Of a stretch of 64,000 nucleotides of DNA, positions 35,116 to 44,695 are shown in pieces (within the stretch, counting starts at the first letter, position 1; each line of letters opens with the position of its first letter). The notes beneath the pieces are model-generated. The model was not told the origin of the DNA. It made no database searches and saw nothing but the letters and a program-made list of their open reading frames with translations. Source of the DNA: Alteromonas sp. 5E99-2 (lineage in GTDB: Bacteria; Pseudomonadota; Gammaproteobacteria; Enterobacterales; Alteromonadaceae); NCBI RefSeq assembly GCF_017368475.1, contig NZ_JAFNJE010000001.1:186001-250000 (forward strand), read 5' to 3'. The position numbers and the translations under genes were made by a program.

Positions 35116-36219
35116 CTAAGCCGAAAACATCAATGTCATATGATTATCAAATTGAATATCACTGATACTCGCAATAGCAGTTTCATGCTGCAATTTACCA
35201 TTCAAAAGCTTTCCCGCACCCGATGACATAATGACGCGATTACTTTCCAATGCTAAACCCGCGGCATCTTTTAACTCAAAGAGTTTTTGCATATCGCGGC
35301 TATGTCTATCCCACACCGCGACCCGGTCGCCTCTGGGGCAAGTAACATAAAGCGTATCGTCAGTAACACATAAACTTGCAATATACTGATGCATACTCTG
35401 CCATTGTTCTTCAGTGGCTTTCATGGCAACAAGCTGCTGCCCACGTTTATGATGATAAACCAAGGGAAACTGCAAATTGTAATCACCATTAAACTGCATG
35501 CCTAAATACACGTCACCTTGTTGACTAACTACCAAGTGCCTTGCACTTTGTTGGTGGTGCTCTGGATAAACCTGCTCTACCACTTCACCTGTATGCCTGT
35601 TTACATAAGACAAATTAGGCTGCATAGACTCTAAGTTTAACTTTAATCTAGGCATATCTGGATGAGTAATGATTCCGCCATTAGCGATAACCAAATGCTC
35701 TTGGTCCGGCATTAAAGCGAGTTCATGAGGCCCAATCCCGCCTGAACTGAATCGGTTGACCACCTTATAATCGCTGGTTTGCCGTACTACTATCTCACCA
35801 GTTTGTGCCTCATAATTATTTTCTGAGGTATACAAAAGCGCACCGTCGGGAGAGACAACACCATGGCCATAAAAATGACGGCCTTGTTCGCTGTTAAACG
35901 TATTGGTAATGTCACCGGTAAGCACGTTTATTTCTATTGCGAACGTATCTGGACGGCGAGCCAAAACTAAAACATGATTCGGCTTATGAGGCAACGCCAA
36001 TGAGTCGTGTGCCCGTTTTGGTAACCGAGTTTTACTCACTAGATTACCGTCTAAATCAAGGGCCGCTAGAACATAGTGCCCTTTTACGTCCCTAGCGGCG
36101 CTCACAATTAACTGTGGTGATTGAGCCATGGCTGTATTCACCACTACAGGCAAAGCCCCAATTGCTCCTATAGCAGCAGCGCCGAATAAGAACTGACGTC
36201 TAGATACATTAGAAGGCAT
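35116..36219 (-). CDS. DUF1513 Tat-exported beta-propeller-like protein
   Basis: The 367 residues start with a Tat signal (SRRQFLFGAAAIGAIGALPVVV, twin Arg at 7-8) cut near AMA|Q. The mature part has repeated blade-like strands (HFYGHGVVSPDGALLYTSEN, GGIGPHELALMPDQEHLVIANGG), typical of DUF1513. These proteins are the last member of imelysin/DUF1111 iron operons and are folded before export, possibly with a cofactor. The start overlaps the TonB receptor gene by 11 bp. The reaction is unknown. Confidence 0.85.
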   Translation of the reverse strand: MPSNVSRRQFLFGAAAIGAIGALPVVVNTAMAQSPQLIVSAARDVKGHYVLAALDLDGNLVSKTRLPKRAHDSLALPHKPNHVLVLARRPDTFAIEINVLTGDITNTFNSEQGRHFYGHGVVSPDGALLYTSENNYEAQTGEIVVRQTSDYKVVNRFSSGGIGPHELALMPDQEHLVIANGGIITHPDMPRLKLNLESMQPNLSYVNRHTGEVVEQVYPEHHQQSARHLVVSQQGDVYLGMQFNGDYNLQFPLVYHHKRGQQLVAMKATEEQWQSMHQYIASLCVTDDTLYVTCPRGDRVAVWDRHSRDMQKLFELKDAAGLALESNRVIMSSGAGKLLNGKLQHETAIASISDIQFDNHMTLMFSA

Positions 36220-38392
36220 ATTTCACACCTACAATGGCTTGCCTCGGCTTATTAGGACGGGCACCAAAAGGTCTACGAGATACAATTTCTTGTTCGTCGG
36301 TCACATTATCTAATTTAGCGTAAAGACTAAGTTGATTGTTTACACTGTAAGTTCCGCTTAAATCGAAAACACTTAAGCTTTCAGTAGAGGCGCCGCTTAA
36401 TGCTTCCCCTAACCCCGCAGTTTCAATCATTTCGTCGATATATTTATACGCTAACTCAACCCGTAAATCGTTCCAGTGTGCGCCAACTCGAATAGCCAAG
36501 ATATGATTGGGTAAATAAGGTAACTCGTCACCTGCGGTTACACTCCCCCATTGTGAAAAGTCGGAATCGAAGGAGGTTTGGAATTCAGATTCAGTGAAGG
36601 TATAAGCAACATTGAATGGAATTTTCACTGCACCCACTTCAAAGGTTTTGCTTAATTCAAATTCAGCACCGTAAACATCAACTTCCCCGCCGTTAAATTC
36701 ACGATCTATGTCTTCAAGACACCCACTGGAAAACGTACAAACACCTAACAAGTTTTCATAGTCGTTGAAAAAACCGATAAGCGATGATGACCATCCCGCG
36801 TATTGCCCCCTAACCCCTAGTTCATAGTTCCAACTTTCTTCTGGATCTGCTTCTTGGGTACCAGCATCCAAAATATCCGTTGTGGGTGAATTGGGAACAA
36901 AACCACGGTTAACTCCAGCTAATAACCCAATATTGTCATTGAACTGATAAAACACCCCAGCGCCGGGCAATACCACAGTATCAGAATTGTCTGTTTCGGT
37001 GCCTGTTAATAAGTTTTTTGCATTGCCGTCTATGTATTCAACTCGGGTACCTACCGATGCAGTGAGCTTCCCTTTTTCAATTTGAACATCAGTATAAGCT
37101 GCTACCGCCGTAGTTTCGTCTCGGTTTTCCGTGGTGACTATGTCGCTATTACCATCTCGCTCAAGAATACCTGAACGGATGACAAATGAGCGGTCTCGGT
37201 GTAAACGCTCAACTTGATCTTGATGCACTCGTAACCCCGATTCAATTTTCACATCAAAATCGCGGTATTGAGTTTCAACAATCAACTTGGTTTGTATACC
37301 CTGAGAGAAAAATTCTCTGTCGTTTAAGGTTTGAAATAAAACATCGTCATCAAATAACGAATCTCGCTCACCGGTTAAAAGTGCCAATAACGACTCGTTA
37401 AAACCTGTGGTTGGAGACGCAAGTACTTCCGCAATAGGTCGTGTGCTACCAAAGCGGTTTAATCTGTCCCAGTCTCTATCGAAATCTCTGCGATAAGCTT
37501 GAGTAAACAAGGTCATAGAGGGAGATAATTCAATATAGTGACTCAACGAAATAGACGTATGTTCGGAATCAAATTCATCGAGTTGACTTGCCGCATACCG
37601 GCGATTTGGGTTTATTGCAAAGTCTTCGTCTGTTAACCCTAAATAGGTTTCATTAGACACTTCGTCAGAATAAGACACTTTTAGTAAAAAACGTTGATAG
37701 TGATCAGTGTCGGTAATTTCATACGCTACTTTTCCGACAAGCTCTGATTTATCAAACCCCGTATCGCCGCCGCCATCGAGTTCTTTAAAGCCGTCGGCAC
37801 CAATATAAATACCTTCAAGTTGTGCGTCGAAGCCATAGGCACTTTGACTAACTCGGCCATACGCTTTGCGGTAGCCTTGCTCTCCACCGGCTAAATCAAT
37901 ATCACCGGTCCCCGATTCACCGATAGGTGTAGACACTAAATTAATGGTGCCTCCTACCGTGTTTGGCCCAAATCGAATAGCCGATGGCCCTTTAAATACC
38001 TCTACTTTTGATATACGTGAAACCACTGGGAAAAAATAAGCCGCAGGTGCTGAATAGGGGGCAGGCGAAATTAAAATGTCGTCTTCTAGCAACGCAATTT
38101 TACTGCTTCGCTCAGTGGTCGCACCTCGTAATCCTATATTTGGTCTTAGGCCGTATCCGTCTTCTTCACGAATATACACCCCGGGAACAGCCTGCAACAC
38201 TCGGTGAATATCGTCGTATTCAAACTGCTCTAACAACTCTTGATCAACAATGCTTGCTGATCCTGTCGCTTTGAGCAAATCGTTTTTTGAACCAAATATT
38301 TCCACTAGTTCTACATTTTTTTCTTCTTCAGCAAGCGCATAAGGTGCACAAGACATCGCGCAAGCAATCAGAGACAACTGGAGACCTTTCAC
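36209..38392 (-). CDS. TonB-dependent outer-membrane receptor (FecA-like, iron uptake)
   Basis: Plug and 22-strand barrel protein of about 728 residues. The signal peptide is MKGLQLSLIACAMSCAPYALA. The plug has VEIFGSKNDLLKATGSASIVDQ and the typical PGVYIREEDGYGLRPNIGLRG and VEVFKGPSAIRFGPNTVGGTINLV. The barrel ends VGVKYAF with an aromatic terminus. The GTG at 38392 has GGAG 6 nt upstream and gives a clean signal peptide; the longer start (ATG 38404) overlaps the imelysin stop without a site. Ligand unknown; by context, iron as a ferric complex. Confidence 0.92.
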   Translation of the reverse strand: MKGLQLSLIACAMSCAPYALAEEEKNVELVEIFGSKNDLLKATGSASIVDQELLEQFEYDDIHRVLQAVPGVYIREEDGYGLRPNIGLRGATTERSSKIALLEDDILISPAPYSAPAAYFFPVVSRISKVEVFKGPSAIRFGPNTVGGTINLVSTPIGESGTGDIDLAGGEQGYRKAYGRVSQSAYGFDAQLEGIYIGADGFKELDGGGDTGFDKSELVGKVAYEITDTDHYQRFLLKVSYSDEVSNETYLGLTDEDFAINPNRRYAASQLDEFDSEHTSISLSHYIELSPSMTLFTQAYRRDFDRDWDRLNRFGSTRPIAEVLASPTTGFNESLLALLTGERDSLFDDDVLFQTLNDREFFSQGIQTKLIVETQYRDFDVKIESGLRVHQDQVERLHRDRSFVIRSGILERDGNSDIVTTENRDETTAVAAYTDVQIEKGKLTASVGTRVEYIDGNAKNLLTGTETDNSDTVVLPGAGVFYQFNDNIGLLAGVNRGFVPNSPTTDILDAGTQEADPEESWNYELGVRGQYAGWSSSLIGFFNDYENLLGVCTFSSGCLEDIDREFNGGEVDVYGAEFELSKTFEVGAVKIPFNVAYTFTESEFQTSFDSDFSQWGSVTAGDELPYLPNHILAIRVGAHWNDLRVELAYKYIDEMIETAGLGEALSGASTESLSVFDLSGTYSVNNQLSLYAKLDNVTDEQEIVSRRPFGARPNKPRQAIVGVKYAF

Positions 38393-38393
38393 A

Positions 38394-39587
38394 TTAATCT
38401 CCATCGTTTGAGTTAAAGCCGATAGAAATATCCAAGGCTTGAATGAATTCAATGGAAATAAAATCGCGAATAATACGTAAATCTTCGATGATTACATTCA
38501 CCTGAGCGCGTCCAGCGTCGCTGCTTAATGCTTGTTCTAGTGAGTCAAAATCAGCATTTAACGCTGCAACACTAGCTTGAGCAGTATCAATTGCAGATTG
38601 CATATCTTGAGCAATTTCATCTTGTTCAAGTATGTCGGTTAAAATACTGTCGTAACCTAAACCGTCTGCATTCACAAATAGAGTTTCTATAGCGTCTAGG
38701 TTAGCAGCAATAGCGGCAATGGACTGAGCACTTCTAAAATGCTCTGAGATATCAATAATACCTGGGCTCTCAGTACCAAGCGGATCTAACAGTTTGTCGT
38801 CTTTTACACTTTCAACGTGTTCAAGCCAATTGGTAACAAGTTCTTCAATGGCATCTCGTATTGATGTAAATTCACCAGTGCCTGTAATAAGTTGCTCTTG
38901 AAAGTTTCCACCTGTAGGTAGCCAAGAATCCAAAACCTCTGTGGAAATATTTTCTACATTTTCGGCTACCGCTAACAACACCTCACATCGCTTGGCAGCA
39001 TCCGTCGCAGTCAGCAATGAATCACTTTCATTATCTGGATAAAGCAATAATTCTAATGCCGGTAAACCTTGTCCGCCTACATTCTGCGTTGCAACAAAAT
39101 CAGCAGTCACCACATTAGGGTCATCTAATAAATCTTCTACCGCTCGAGTAACAACATCTGACGAATCAGGGAAAAACTGAATTCTAAAATCAATGGGATT
39201 AATACCAGAGGCTATACCACCTACGCCAACCCATTGAATAGATTGCCACGCTAAATTTGTCTGCGCCCATTGTGCTCTAACCGCATCTAAATCACCTGAA
39301 CTAGGAGATGTTAAAGCGCAAAAAGATTGAGTTCCAGCGAAGAAATCTTGCGCTTCAGACGTCAAATTCTCGTACCCGGGAATAATTACATTGGCAGATA
39401 AATCTGTTAAATATTGAACAAACCCTTCATCAATCGTCAAAGCATCTGGAGTTGGATCTACGGGAGTTGTAGGCTCTGTTGGCGTAACGACAGGAGTATC
39501 ATCACTGTCGGAACCACCGCCTCCACCACAAGCCGTTAACAAAAACGCGGCCGTTGCCGCAGCGCCAGTAGAAGTGAATTTATTCAT
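38394..39587 (-). CDS. Imelysin-family lipoprotein (second of two, His motif changed)
   Basis: The 397 residues have a lipobox LLTAC (Cys20), a Gly/Ser/Asp/Thr/Pro linker, and an imelysin (peptidase M75-like) helical domain. The site that is GxHxxE in IrpA-type proteins reads GLPALE at 174-179, so the His is Pro. It is probably an iron-binding or receptor-partner protein rather than a peptidase. It is placed directly before the TonB receptor gene. The surface or periplasmic face cannot be told from sequence. Confidence 0.86.
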   Translation of the reverse strand: MNKFTSTGAAATAAFLLTACGGGGGSDSDDTPVVTPTEPTTPVDPTPDALTIDEGFVQYLTDLSANVIIPGYENLTSEAQDFFAGTQSFCALTSPSSGDLDAVRAQWAQTNLAWQSIQWVGVGGIASGINPIDFRIQFFPDSSDVVTRAVEDLLDDPNVVTADFVATQNVGGQGLPALELLLYPDNESDSLLTATDAAKRCEVLLAVAENVENISTEVLDSWLPTGGNFQEQLITGTGEFTSIRDAIEELVTNWLEHVESVKDDKLLDPLGTESPGIIDISEHFRSAQSIAAIAANLDAIETLFVNADGLGYDSILTDILEQDEIAQDMQSAIDTAQASVAALNADFDSLEQALSSDAGRAQVNVIIEDLRIIRDFISIEFIQALDISIGFNSNDGD

Positions 39588-39598
39588 CGGTATTTACC

Positions 39599-41011
39599 TT
39601 AAATTGATTTTAAAAACACGACCAGTGCGTCACGATCATGTTTGTTCATATTTATAAATGCTTGTTTACTTTGCTCGCCTTCACCACCATGCCAAAGAAT
39701 GGCTTCGGATAGCGTATTCGCCCTGCCATCGTGTAAAAATGTGGCAGACGATCTGTAATTTATTTGTAACCCTAGCCCCCACAATGGCGGCGTTCTCCAC
39801 TCATTGCCATTGGCGTCATTTTCCAGCGTATTGTCGGCAAGCCCTTCACCCATGTCATGTAAAGCAAAATCCGAGTAGGGATAAATTTTTTGTCCTGACA
39901 AATAAGGATCAGCGTAATCCTGCGATGTGGTGAAACTAGGTGTATGACAGTTTACGCATCCAGATTTAAAGAATAGTTCTCTGCCATCCTGCGCAACACC
40001 TTCAGTTAGCTGTCTTGCAGGAGGCACCCCTATCCATCGAGAAAAATCCATAACTAAGTCAAGTAACTTATCAGGAATTTCAGGCCCTTTCTGACCGCCA
40101 AACTCCGACGCTTTTTCGCACGCCACTTGTGTCTCAGTGCATACATCACCGGGGAAAATTGTATTGTTGATTCCAATATCATTTTTAAAGGCACCAGCCA
40201 CTTGTTGACGCAATGTACTATGCAGCCCTTTTAAACCAAAACGCCCAATCCGCGTTTCCCCAGTTTGCGCATCCTGAACACGGTTATATTTTGCAGAAAT
40301 ACCATTGTTATCTTCATCATTCACATCTTCCAAAGCGATGAAATCGCTTTCATCAATGGCGTCGATTAACCCTGCGCCATAAATAACAGGTGCAAATCGA
40401 GGAGAGATACCTATTCCCTTATGTAATTCACCGTAATTTAATTCCACCAGCTCATAACTAGGTTTACGCAGACTGTATTTTTCGCCATCTGCATAGGCCC
40501 CTTCGATTTCACTATAAGACAGTTTAAGTTTACCTTCCCCCAACAATTTTGCTCCCCAAGAAGCATGCTGTAGCGGGATTGCTCTGGGTTGAAACTGCCC
40601 GCCATAAACAGGATCAACTAAATTTCTGTCCTCAAACGGGTTCAGCCTAATAATAAGTGCTGATGGAAGAACAATGCCTTCGTTTTCGGCGTTCCCACGA
40701 GCACCATCTAAATGACAACTAATACAAGAACGGGTGTTAAATAATGGCCCTAGTCCGTCTCTATCTTTAGTAGTACTAGGAGCAGTAACCCAAGGATCTC
40801 TAAATAAAGAAAAACCAGTCCAAAAGTTCAATTCAGCCATAGAAGGAATGCCTTCTCCGGCATTCACAAATGTACGTTTAGACACCCGCTTTGATGTCAT
40901 TTCGCCACCGGGCTTTAATTCCGACTCATCAAATGGAGGAGCGTGTTTAGTTTCACCACATGCGACTATGCACAATATCAAACACGCCCAAATAACCCCT
41001 TTTCTTTTCAT
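39599..41011 (-). CDS. Di-haem DUF1111 lipoprotein (thiol oxidoreductase-like), first copy
   Basis: The 470 residues have a lipobox IVAC (Cys18) and two c-type haem sites: SCISCH (Cys96, Cys99, His100) and a second CVNCH near 353. The C-terminal part has TPPLWGLG and FLHDGRANTLSEAILWHGGEGEQSK, a family signature shared with MauG/CCP-like peroxidases. It is probably an envelope redox protein working with imelysins in iron acquisition, for example by reducing or oxidising Fe. Its start overlaps the stop of the second copy by 1 bp. Confidence 0.87.
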   Translation of the reverse strand: MKRKGVIWACLILCIVACGETKHAPPFDESELKPGGEMTSKRVSKRTFVNAGEGIPSMAELNFWTGFSLFRDPWVTAPSTTKDRDGLGPLFNTRSCISCHLDGARGNAENEGIVLPSALIIRLNPFEDRNLVDPVYGGQFQPRAIPLQHASWGAKLLGEGKLKLSYSEIEGAYADGEKYSLRKPSYELVELNYGELHKGIGISPRFAPVIYGAGLIDAIDESDFIALEDVNDEDNNGISAKYNRVQDAQTGETRIGRFGLKGLHSTLRQQVAGAFKNDIGINNTIFPGDVCTETQVACEKASEFGGQKGPEIPDKLLDLVMDFSRWIGVPPARQLTEGVAQDGRELFFKSGCVNCHTPSFTTSQDYADPYLSGQKIYPYSDFALHDMGEGLADNTLENDANGNEWRTPPLWGLGLQINYRSSATFLHDGRANTLSEAILWHGGEGEQSKQAFINMNKHDRDALVVFLKSI

Positions 41012-42693
41012 TACAAAGATTCAACAAACGCCAGTAAATCCGCTCTTTCATCCGCGGTGAAATTCATAAAACGTTGCTTGCTCTGTTCCGCTTCACCACC
41101 ATGCCATAAAATAGCTTCTTCGATAGTACGCGCTCTGCCATCATGTAAAAATGTAGAACTTGCATTCACGGTTTGAACGAGTCCAATTCCCCATAAAGGT
41201 GGTGTTTTCCACTCGCTACCAAATGCATCGCCTTGAGCTACGCCGTCCGCTAAACCGTCACAGCGCTGCACATATTGGCATTCTTCACCTGCGCTGCAAG
41301 CCAAGCCTTCAAGAGTTTCTCGAGTGACTTCACAGCTACCGCCCATATCGTGAAGAAGCAAATCTGTGTAAGGGTAAATAACTTGATTCGACAAAATTTC
41401 TATCGGTTCTGCACCATCGCTTAAACCTACTAGTGATAATTCACCTAAAACACTGCCCGCTGCTTCTCCGGTAACATGCCTTGCAGTATGACAACCTGTA
41501 CAGTTGGCATCGAAAAACAGTTCTCGACCAGCAACAAGATTATCATCAAAAACCGCATTTGCTTCATCAAAGCCACGACGAACCGGCACGCCTAGTACAC
41601 GATTATAAAATTCTACGAAGGCGAGTTCTAAATCGGCAAAATCAGTGACATCATCAACTTCAGTTTCTTCTTGTGCTCGTTGGAGGCAAGCAATTTGCGC
41701 ATCAGTACAGTTCTCATCAGGAAAGACTGACGTGGTAATGCCCATATCACCTAAATACGCGCTGGCTGTTTGTTGTAAAACACTGGTTGTTTGCGCTTTA
41801 TAACCAAAGCGGCCTAATGTGTCTTCACCAGTAAATAAATCGCTAACAATAGACGCTTTCCCTGAAATTCCATCGTTATCTTCATCTGACTCATCAACCA
41901 AAGACAAGATGTTTTCCGCAGGGATAGCACCAAGTAAACCAGCACCAAAAACCTGAGGCGCTATACGTGGTGAAAATTGAATGTCATCGACAAAGGGCCC
42001 ATAACTCAACGTTTTAACGCGGTATGTTGGTTGTCTCAGTGAATACGTCTGTCCATCAGGGTAGGTTCCAGTAACTTCTTCGAAAACAATAAACGGGAAT
42101 GCTTCACCAAATAATGCGTCGCCATTTACTGAACCGTCAAACACTGGAAAACCTGATTGAAAATCAGACGTAGTAAAGCTTTGCTCAGCAAATGTTTGCA
42201 ACTGACTACCATAAGTCGGGTCGGCATTGCCATTTGAATCTGACAGCTTCATTAAAATACTGACAAAAGGATCATCATTTGACGCGGGTAATACACCACG
42301 GCCGTCGTTTAAATGACAGCCTTGGCAACTATTAGAGTTTAATAAGGGGCCTATGTTTGTGTGCGAACTTCGAAACAGTAGGTCTCCACTAGTAAAATTG
42401 GCATCTAAACTAAAATCAGCGGCTATGGCATCAGGGCGAGTTTCAAATGCTTGAGCGTTTGCCAAAAAGACGCTTGTATCACCACCAGATAAGAACTCTT
42501 GTGCTAGCGGAGTAGAAGAATCCAGAGGCTCTAAACCACTGTGGTCGACAACAGGGTCAGTAGGAACAGGATCGGAAGGCACGGGATCAGGAGTTGGAAC
42601 AGGTGTTGCAGTTGAGTCGTCATCAGACCCTCCTCCACCACATGCAAATAAAAGAGTGCTGCTACAAGCTATTACAATAAGTTTTTTGTACAT
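41011..42693 (-). CDS. Di-haem DUF1111 lipoprotein (thiol oxidoreductase-like), second copy
   Basis: The 560 residues have lipobox LFAC (Cys18), a long Pro/Asp/Thr-rich linker, and haem sites SCQGCH (Cys123, Cys126, His127) and CTGCH near 398, with the same C-terminal FLHDGRARTIEEAILWHGGEAEQSK as its neighbour. An extra Cys-rich insert (CEVTRETLEGLACSAGEECQYVQRC) is absent from the shorter copy. The pair looks like an old tandem duplication within one operon. Function is as for the first copy. Confidence 0.87.
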   Translation of the reverse strand: MYKKLIVIACSSTLLFACGGGGSDDDSTATPVPTPDPVPSDPVPTDPVVDHSGLEPLDSSTPLAQEFLSGGDTSVFLANAQAFETRPDAIAADFSLDANFTSGDLLFRSSHTNIGPLLNSNSCQGCHLNDGRGVLPASNDDPFVSILMKLSDSNGNADPTYGSQLQTFAEQSFTTSDFQSGFPVFDGSVNGDALFGEAFPFIVFEEVTGTYPDGQTYSLRQPTYRVKTLSYGPFVDDIQFSPRIAPQVFGAGLLGAIPAENILSLVDESDEDNDGISGKASIVSDLFTGEDTLGRFGYKAQTTSVLQQTASAYLGDMGITTSVFPDENCTDAQIACLQRAQEETEVDDVTDFADLELAFVEFYNRVLGVPVRRGFDEANAVFDDNLVAGRELFFDANCTGCHTARHVTGEAAGSVLGELSLVGLSDGAEPIEILSNQVIYPYTDLLLHDMGGSCEVTRETLEGLACSAGEECQYVQRCDGLADGVAQGDAFGSEWKTPPLWGIGLVQTVNASSTFLHDGRARTIEEAILWHGGEAEQSKQRFMNFTADERADLLAFVESL

Positions 42694-42740
42694 AAAATTC
42701 TAGTTTTGAAAGCGGGCTATACGCCCGCTATAAATTGATA

Positions 42741-44156
42741 TTAACCAAGATTTTCCTCAGTATCTTGACGAATATCATTGGTCGTTACATTGAGCGCATC
42801 AATAACTTGCTCAATAACGTCAGTTTGTTCAACTAAGTTAACTATAACAGCAACAACGTTTGGTTGTGTAATACCTTCTTGAATAAGTACATCAAAAGGG
42901 GTACCTGTATTTGCTAACGTATCGATAACTGTCGCAGAAGCCATAGTTGCTTCTAATGCAGCGCGCATCGTATTCGCTAGTTCAGGCTCACCTTCTACAA
43001 CTAATAAATCGTTGATTGACGCGCCTTCAACAACAGAACCATCTACACGAGTATAGCTACCTGTGTACATAATTTGTACGCTTTGAGCATCTAAGAAAAT
43101 ATCTCTGTGCGTGTTGTCACTGAAACAAGAATGCTCATCTTCTTGAGAATCTGTACGAAGTGCAATATTAATACGCTCTCCGGCCAATTCACCAAAGCTT
43201 AAACGGCCCATCCCTTCTAAAATTAAAGCAAGAGAGGTATCACCGCCTTGAACAAATTCAGTGTAATGTACGCCCACTTCAGGCGCCCATGCGTTTGCTA
43301 CCGCTTGAAGGTCATCTACTAACACTTGTGCTACAGACAATAAGTACTCTCCGCGACGCTCACAAATTTCATCCGCAGCAGCTACGTCACCTGATGTACA
43401 AGTATTCACACCTGTTGTGCTTGCTGTAAAGTAGTCAGAAGCTGGACGCTGACCCGCAGTTGCGTCACGCTCACCTGAACCAGAACCATCTGCGTTCAAA
43501 TCTTGTCCCCACAATAAAAATTCTATTGCGTGGTAACCCGTACCAACGTTGCGCTCGTCACCATCTAATTCATTGAACGTTGCAACAACTGTAGGGCTTA
43601 AATCTGGAAAATCAGTGGTATTTGAAATAATGTTTCCAGTTACCGCTGTCTCTGAGCTAGTTGCCTCTGAATCACCATCTACTTCAACAGCAACATAATC
43701 AATCAACGCCTCTCCCAATGGCCACGCATTGATTCTACCCTCAGGACCTTCGCCATCTTCGCCAATAGTGCCATCGTCTAACAATGCGTCAATTGGACCA
43801 CCACGGAATCGGTACGCTTCTGTTTGAACATAAGGTTCGCGAGACGCTAACCATGCTTCTCTCGCAGCAGCTAATGTTGCTTCACTTGGGTTTGCTACTA
43901 AAGTTTCTAGCGCAGTCATTAATTCTTGTGCGGTAAAGAGTGAATCGGAGTACATTGCAAATGCGATATTGGCATTGGTTGCAACTACATCGTCTACAGT
44001 AACAAAACTGCTAACGCCATCAGTACCATCGGAACCTGCGACACCATCGACACCATCGACACCATTAATGCCATCAATACCATCGTCGCCGTCATCTGAA
44101 CAAGCACCAAGTATAAACGTACTAGCGACTAGTACGGCTAAGAGAGATTTTTTCAT
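42741..44156 (-). CDS. Imelysin-family lipoprotein (IrpA-like) with collagen-like N-terminus
   Basis: The 471 residues have lipobox LGAC (Cys19), then about 26 residues of Gly-x-x repeats (GIDGINGVDGVDGVAGSDG), then an imelysin domain with the intact GxHxxE motif GYHAIE (Gly207, His209, Glu212) in a FLLWGQD context. IrpA-type imelysins are iron-regulated envelope proteins needed for iron uptake. It is the first gene of the Fur-boxed operon (imelysin, DUF1111 x2, imelysin, TonB receptor, DUF1513). Confidence 0.9.
   Translation of the reverse strand: MKKSLLAVLVASTFILGACSDDGDDGIDGINGVDGVDGVAGSDGTDGVSSFVTVDDVVATNANIAFAMYSDSLFTAQELMTALETLVANPSEATLAAAREAWLASREPYVQTEAYRFRGGPIDALLDDGTIGEDGEGPEGRINAWPLGEALIDYVAVEVDGDSEATSSETAVTGNIISNTTDFPDLSPTVVATFNELDGDERNVGTGYHAIEFLLWGQDLNADGSGSGERDATAGQRPASDYFTASTTGVNTCTSGDVAAADEICERRGEYLLSVAQVLVDDLQAVANAWAPEVGVHYTEFVQGGDTSLALILEGMGRLSFGELAGERINIALRTDSQEDEHSCFSDNTHRDIFLDAQSVQIMYTGSYTRVDGSVVEGASINDLLVVEGEPELANTMRAALEATMASATVIDTLANTGTPFDVLIQEGITQPNVVAVIVNLVEQTDVIEQVIDALNVTTNDIRQDTEENLG
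44013..44090 (-). repeat. Collagen-like Gly-x-x coding repeat
   Basis: Short tandem 9-bp units (GGTGTCGAT-like) encode about eight Gly-x-x triplets just after the lipid-modified Cys of the imelysin. Such repeats make extended or trimeric stalks and are prone to copy-number change in whole codons. Confidence 0.75.
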
Positions 44157-44182
44157 GTGTTTTCCTAAATGTTTATGCGTAA

Positions 44183-44201
44183 TCTAATGATAATCATTCT
44201 C
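44183..44201. promoter_or_regulatory. Fur box of the iron-uptake operon
   Basis: TCTAATGATAATCATTCTC matches the Fur consensus at 16 of 19 positions, with the entire 13-bp centre AATGATAATCATT intact. It is 27 nt before the imelysin ATG at 44156, so it should overlap that promoter and repress the six-gene operon when iron is replete. Confidence 0.85.
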
Positions 44202-44368
44202 ATAACTATAACAAGAATAAGCAAGGGTTTGAACTTATTTTTAGCGTTGTCAATACCAACCTTCGTTAGCAATGGCAGCCCTACTTTTATAGTGAACAAG
44301 CGTAGAAATGAAACTTTTATTCATACTCAAAATAATATGAATATTGGAATTCAATTACTAAAAATGGG

Positions 44369-44578
44369 TTAACAATGAATTGAATTAACGTATTTGGCTA
44401 AAATAAACTTCAGTAACTGATAGCAAACAATCATAACCAACACACATATGATGTCGAATATGATAAATATCAGATACGCATCTAATTCCGCTTGGTGCTC
44501 GCTAGCAACGCTTAAGGTTGAAACAGATACTATTATTAAAGCTAAGAAACTACGTTTTAAAATGCACGTCCAGTTCAT
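44369..44578 (-). CDS. Small membrane protein, possibly iron-regulated
   Basis: 69 residues: a signal-like start (MNWTCILKRSFLALIIVSVSTLSVASE) and a second hydrophobic helix (YLIFIIFDIICVLVMIVCYQLL). A good ribosome site, GGAGCG, lies 8-9 nt before the ATG. A Fur-like site (44630-44648) is about 50 nt upstream. I recognise no family. The ribosome site and the two-helix pattern make a real gene more likely than chance, but this is the least certain of the accepted short genes. Confidence 0.5.
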   Translation of the reverse strand: MNWTCILKRSFLALIIVSVSTLSVASEHQAELDAYLIFIIFDIICVLVMIVCYQLLKFILAKYVNSIHC

Positions 44579-44629
44579 TTAATCGCTCCAGTCTATGCTA
44601 GTATTTGAAGTATAATTACACAATCAAAC

Positions 44630-44648
44630 GCAATTGAGAATCATTTTT
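44630..44648. promoter_or_regulatory. Weak Fur-like site upstream of the small membrane gene
   Basis: GCAATTGAGAATCATTTTT fits the 19-bp Fur consensus at 13 positions, with one half-site (GAATCATT) well kept. It is a candidate only. Confidence 0.35.
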
Positions 44649-44695
44649 ATTTAAAAAAATTAAATTTGACCCCCTTAATATGTGTAATTCATTGA

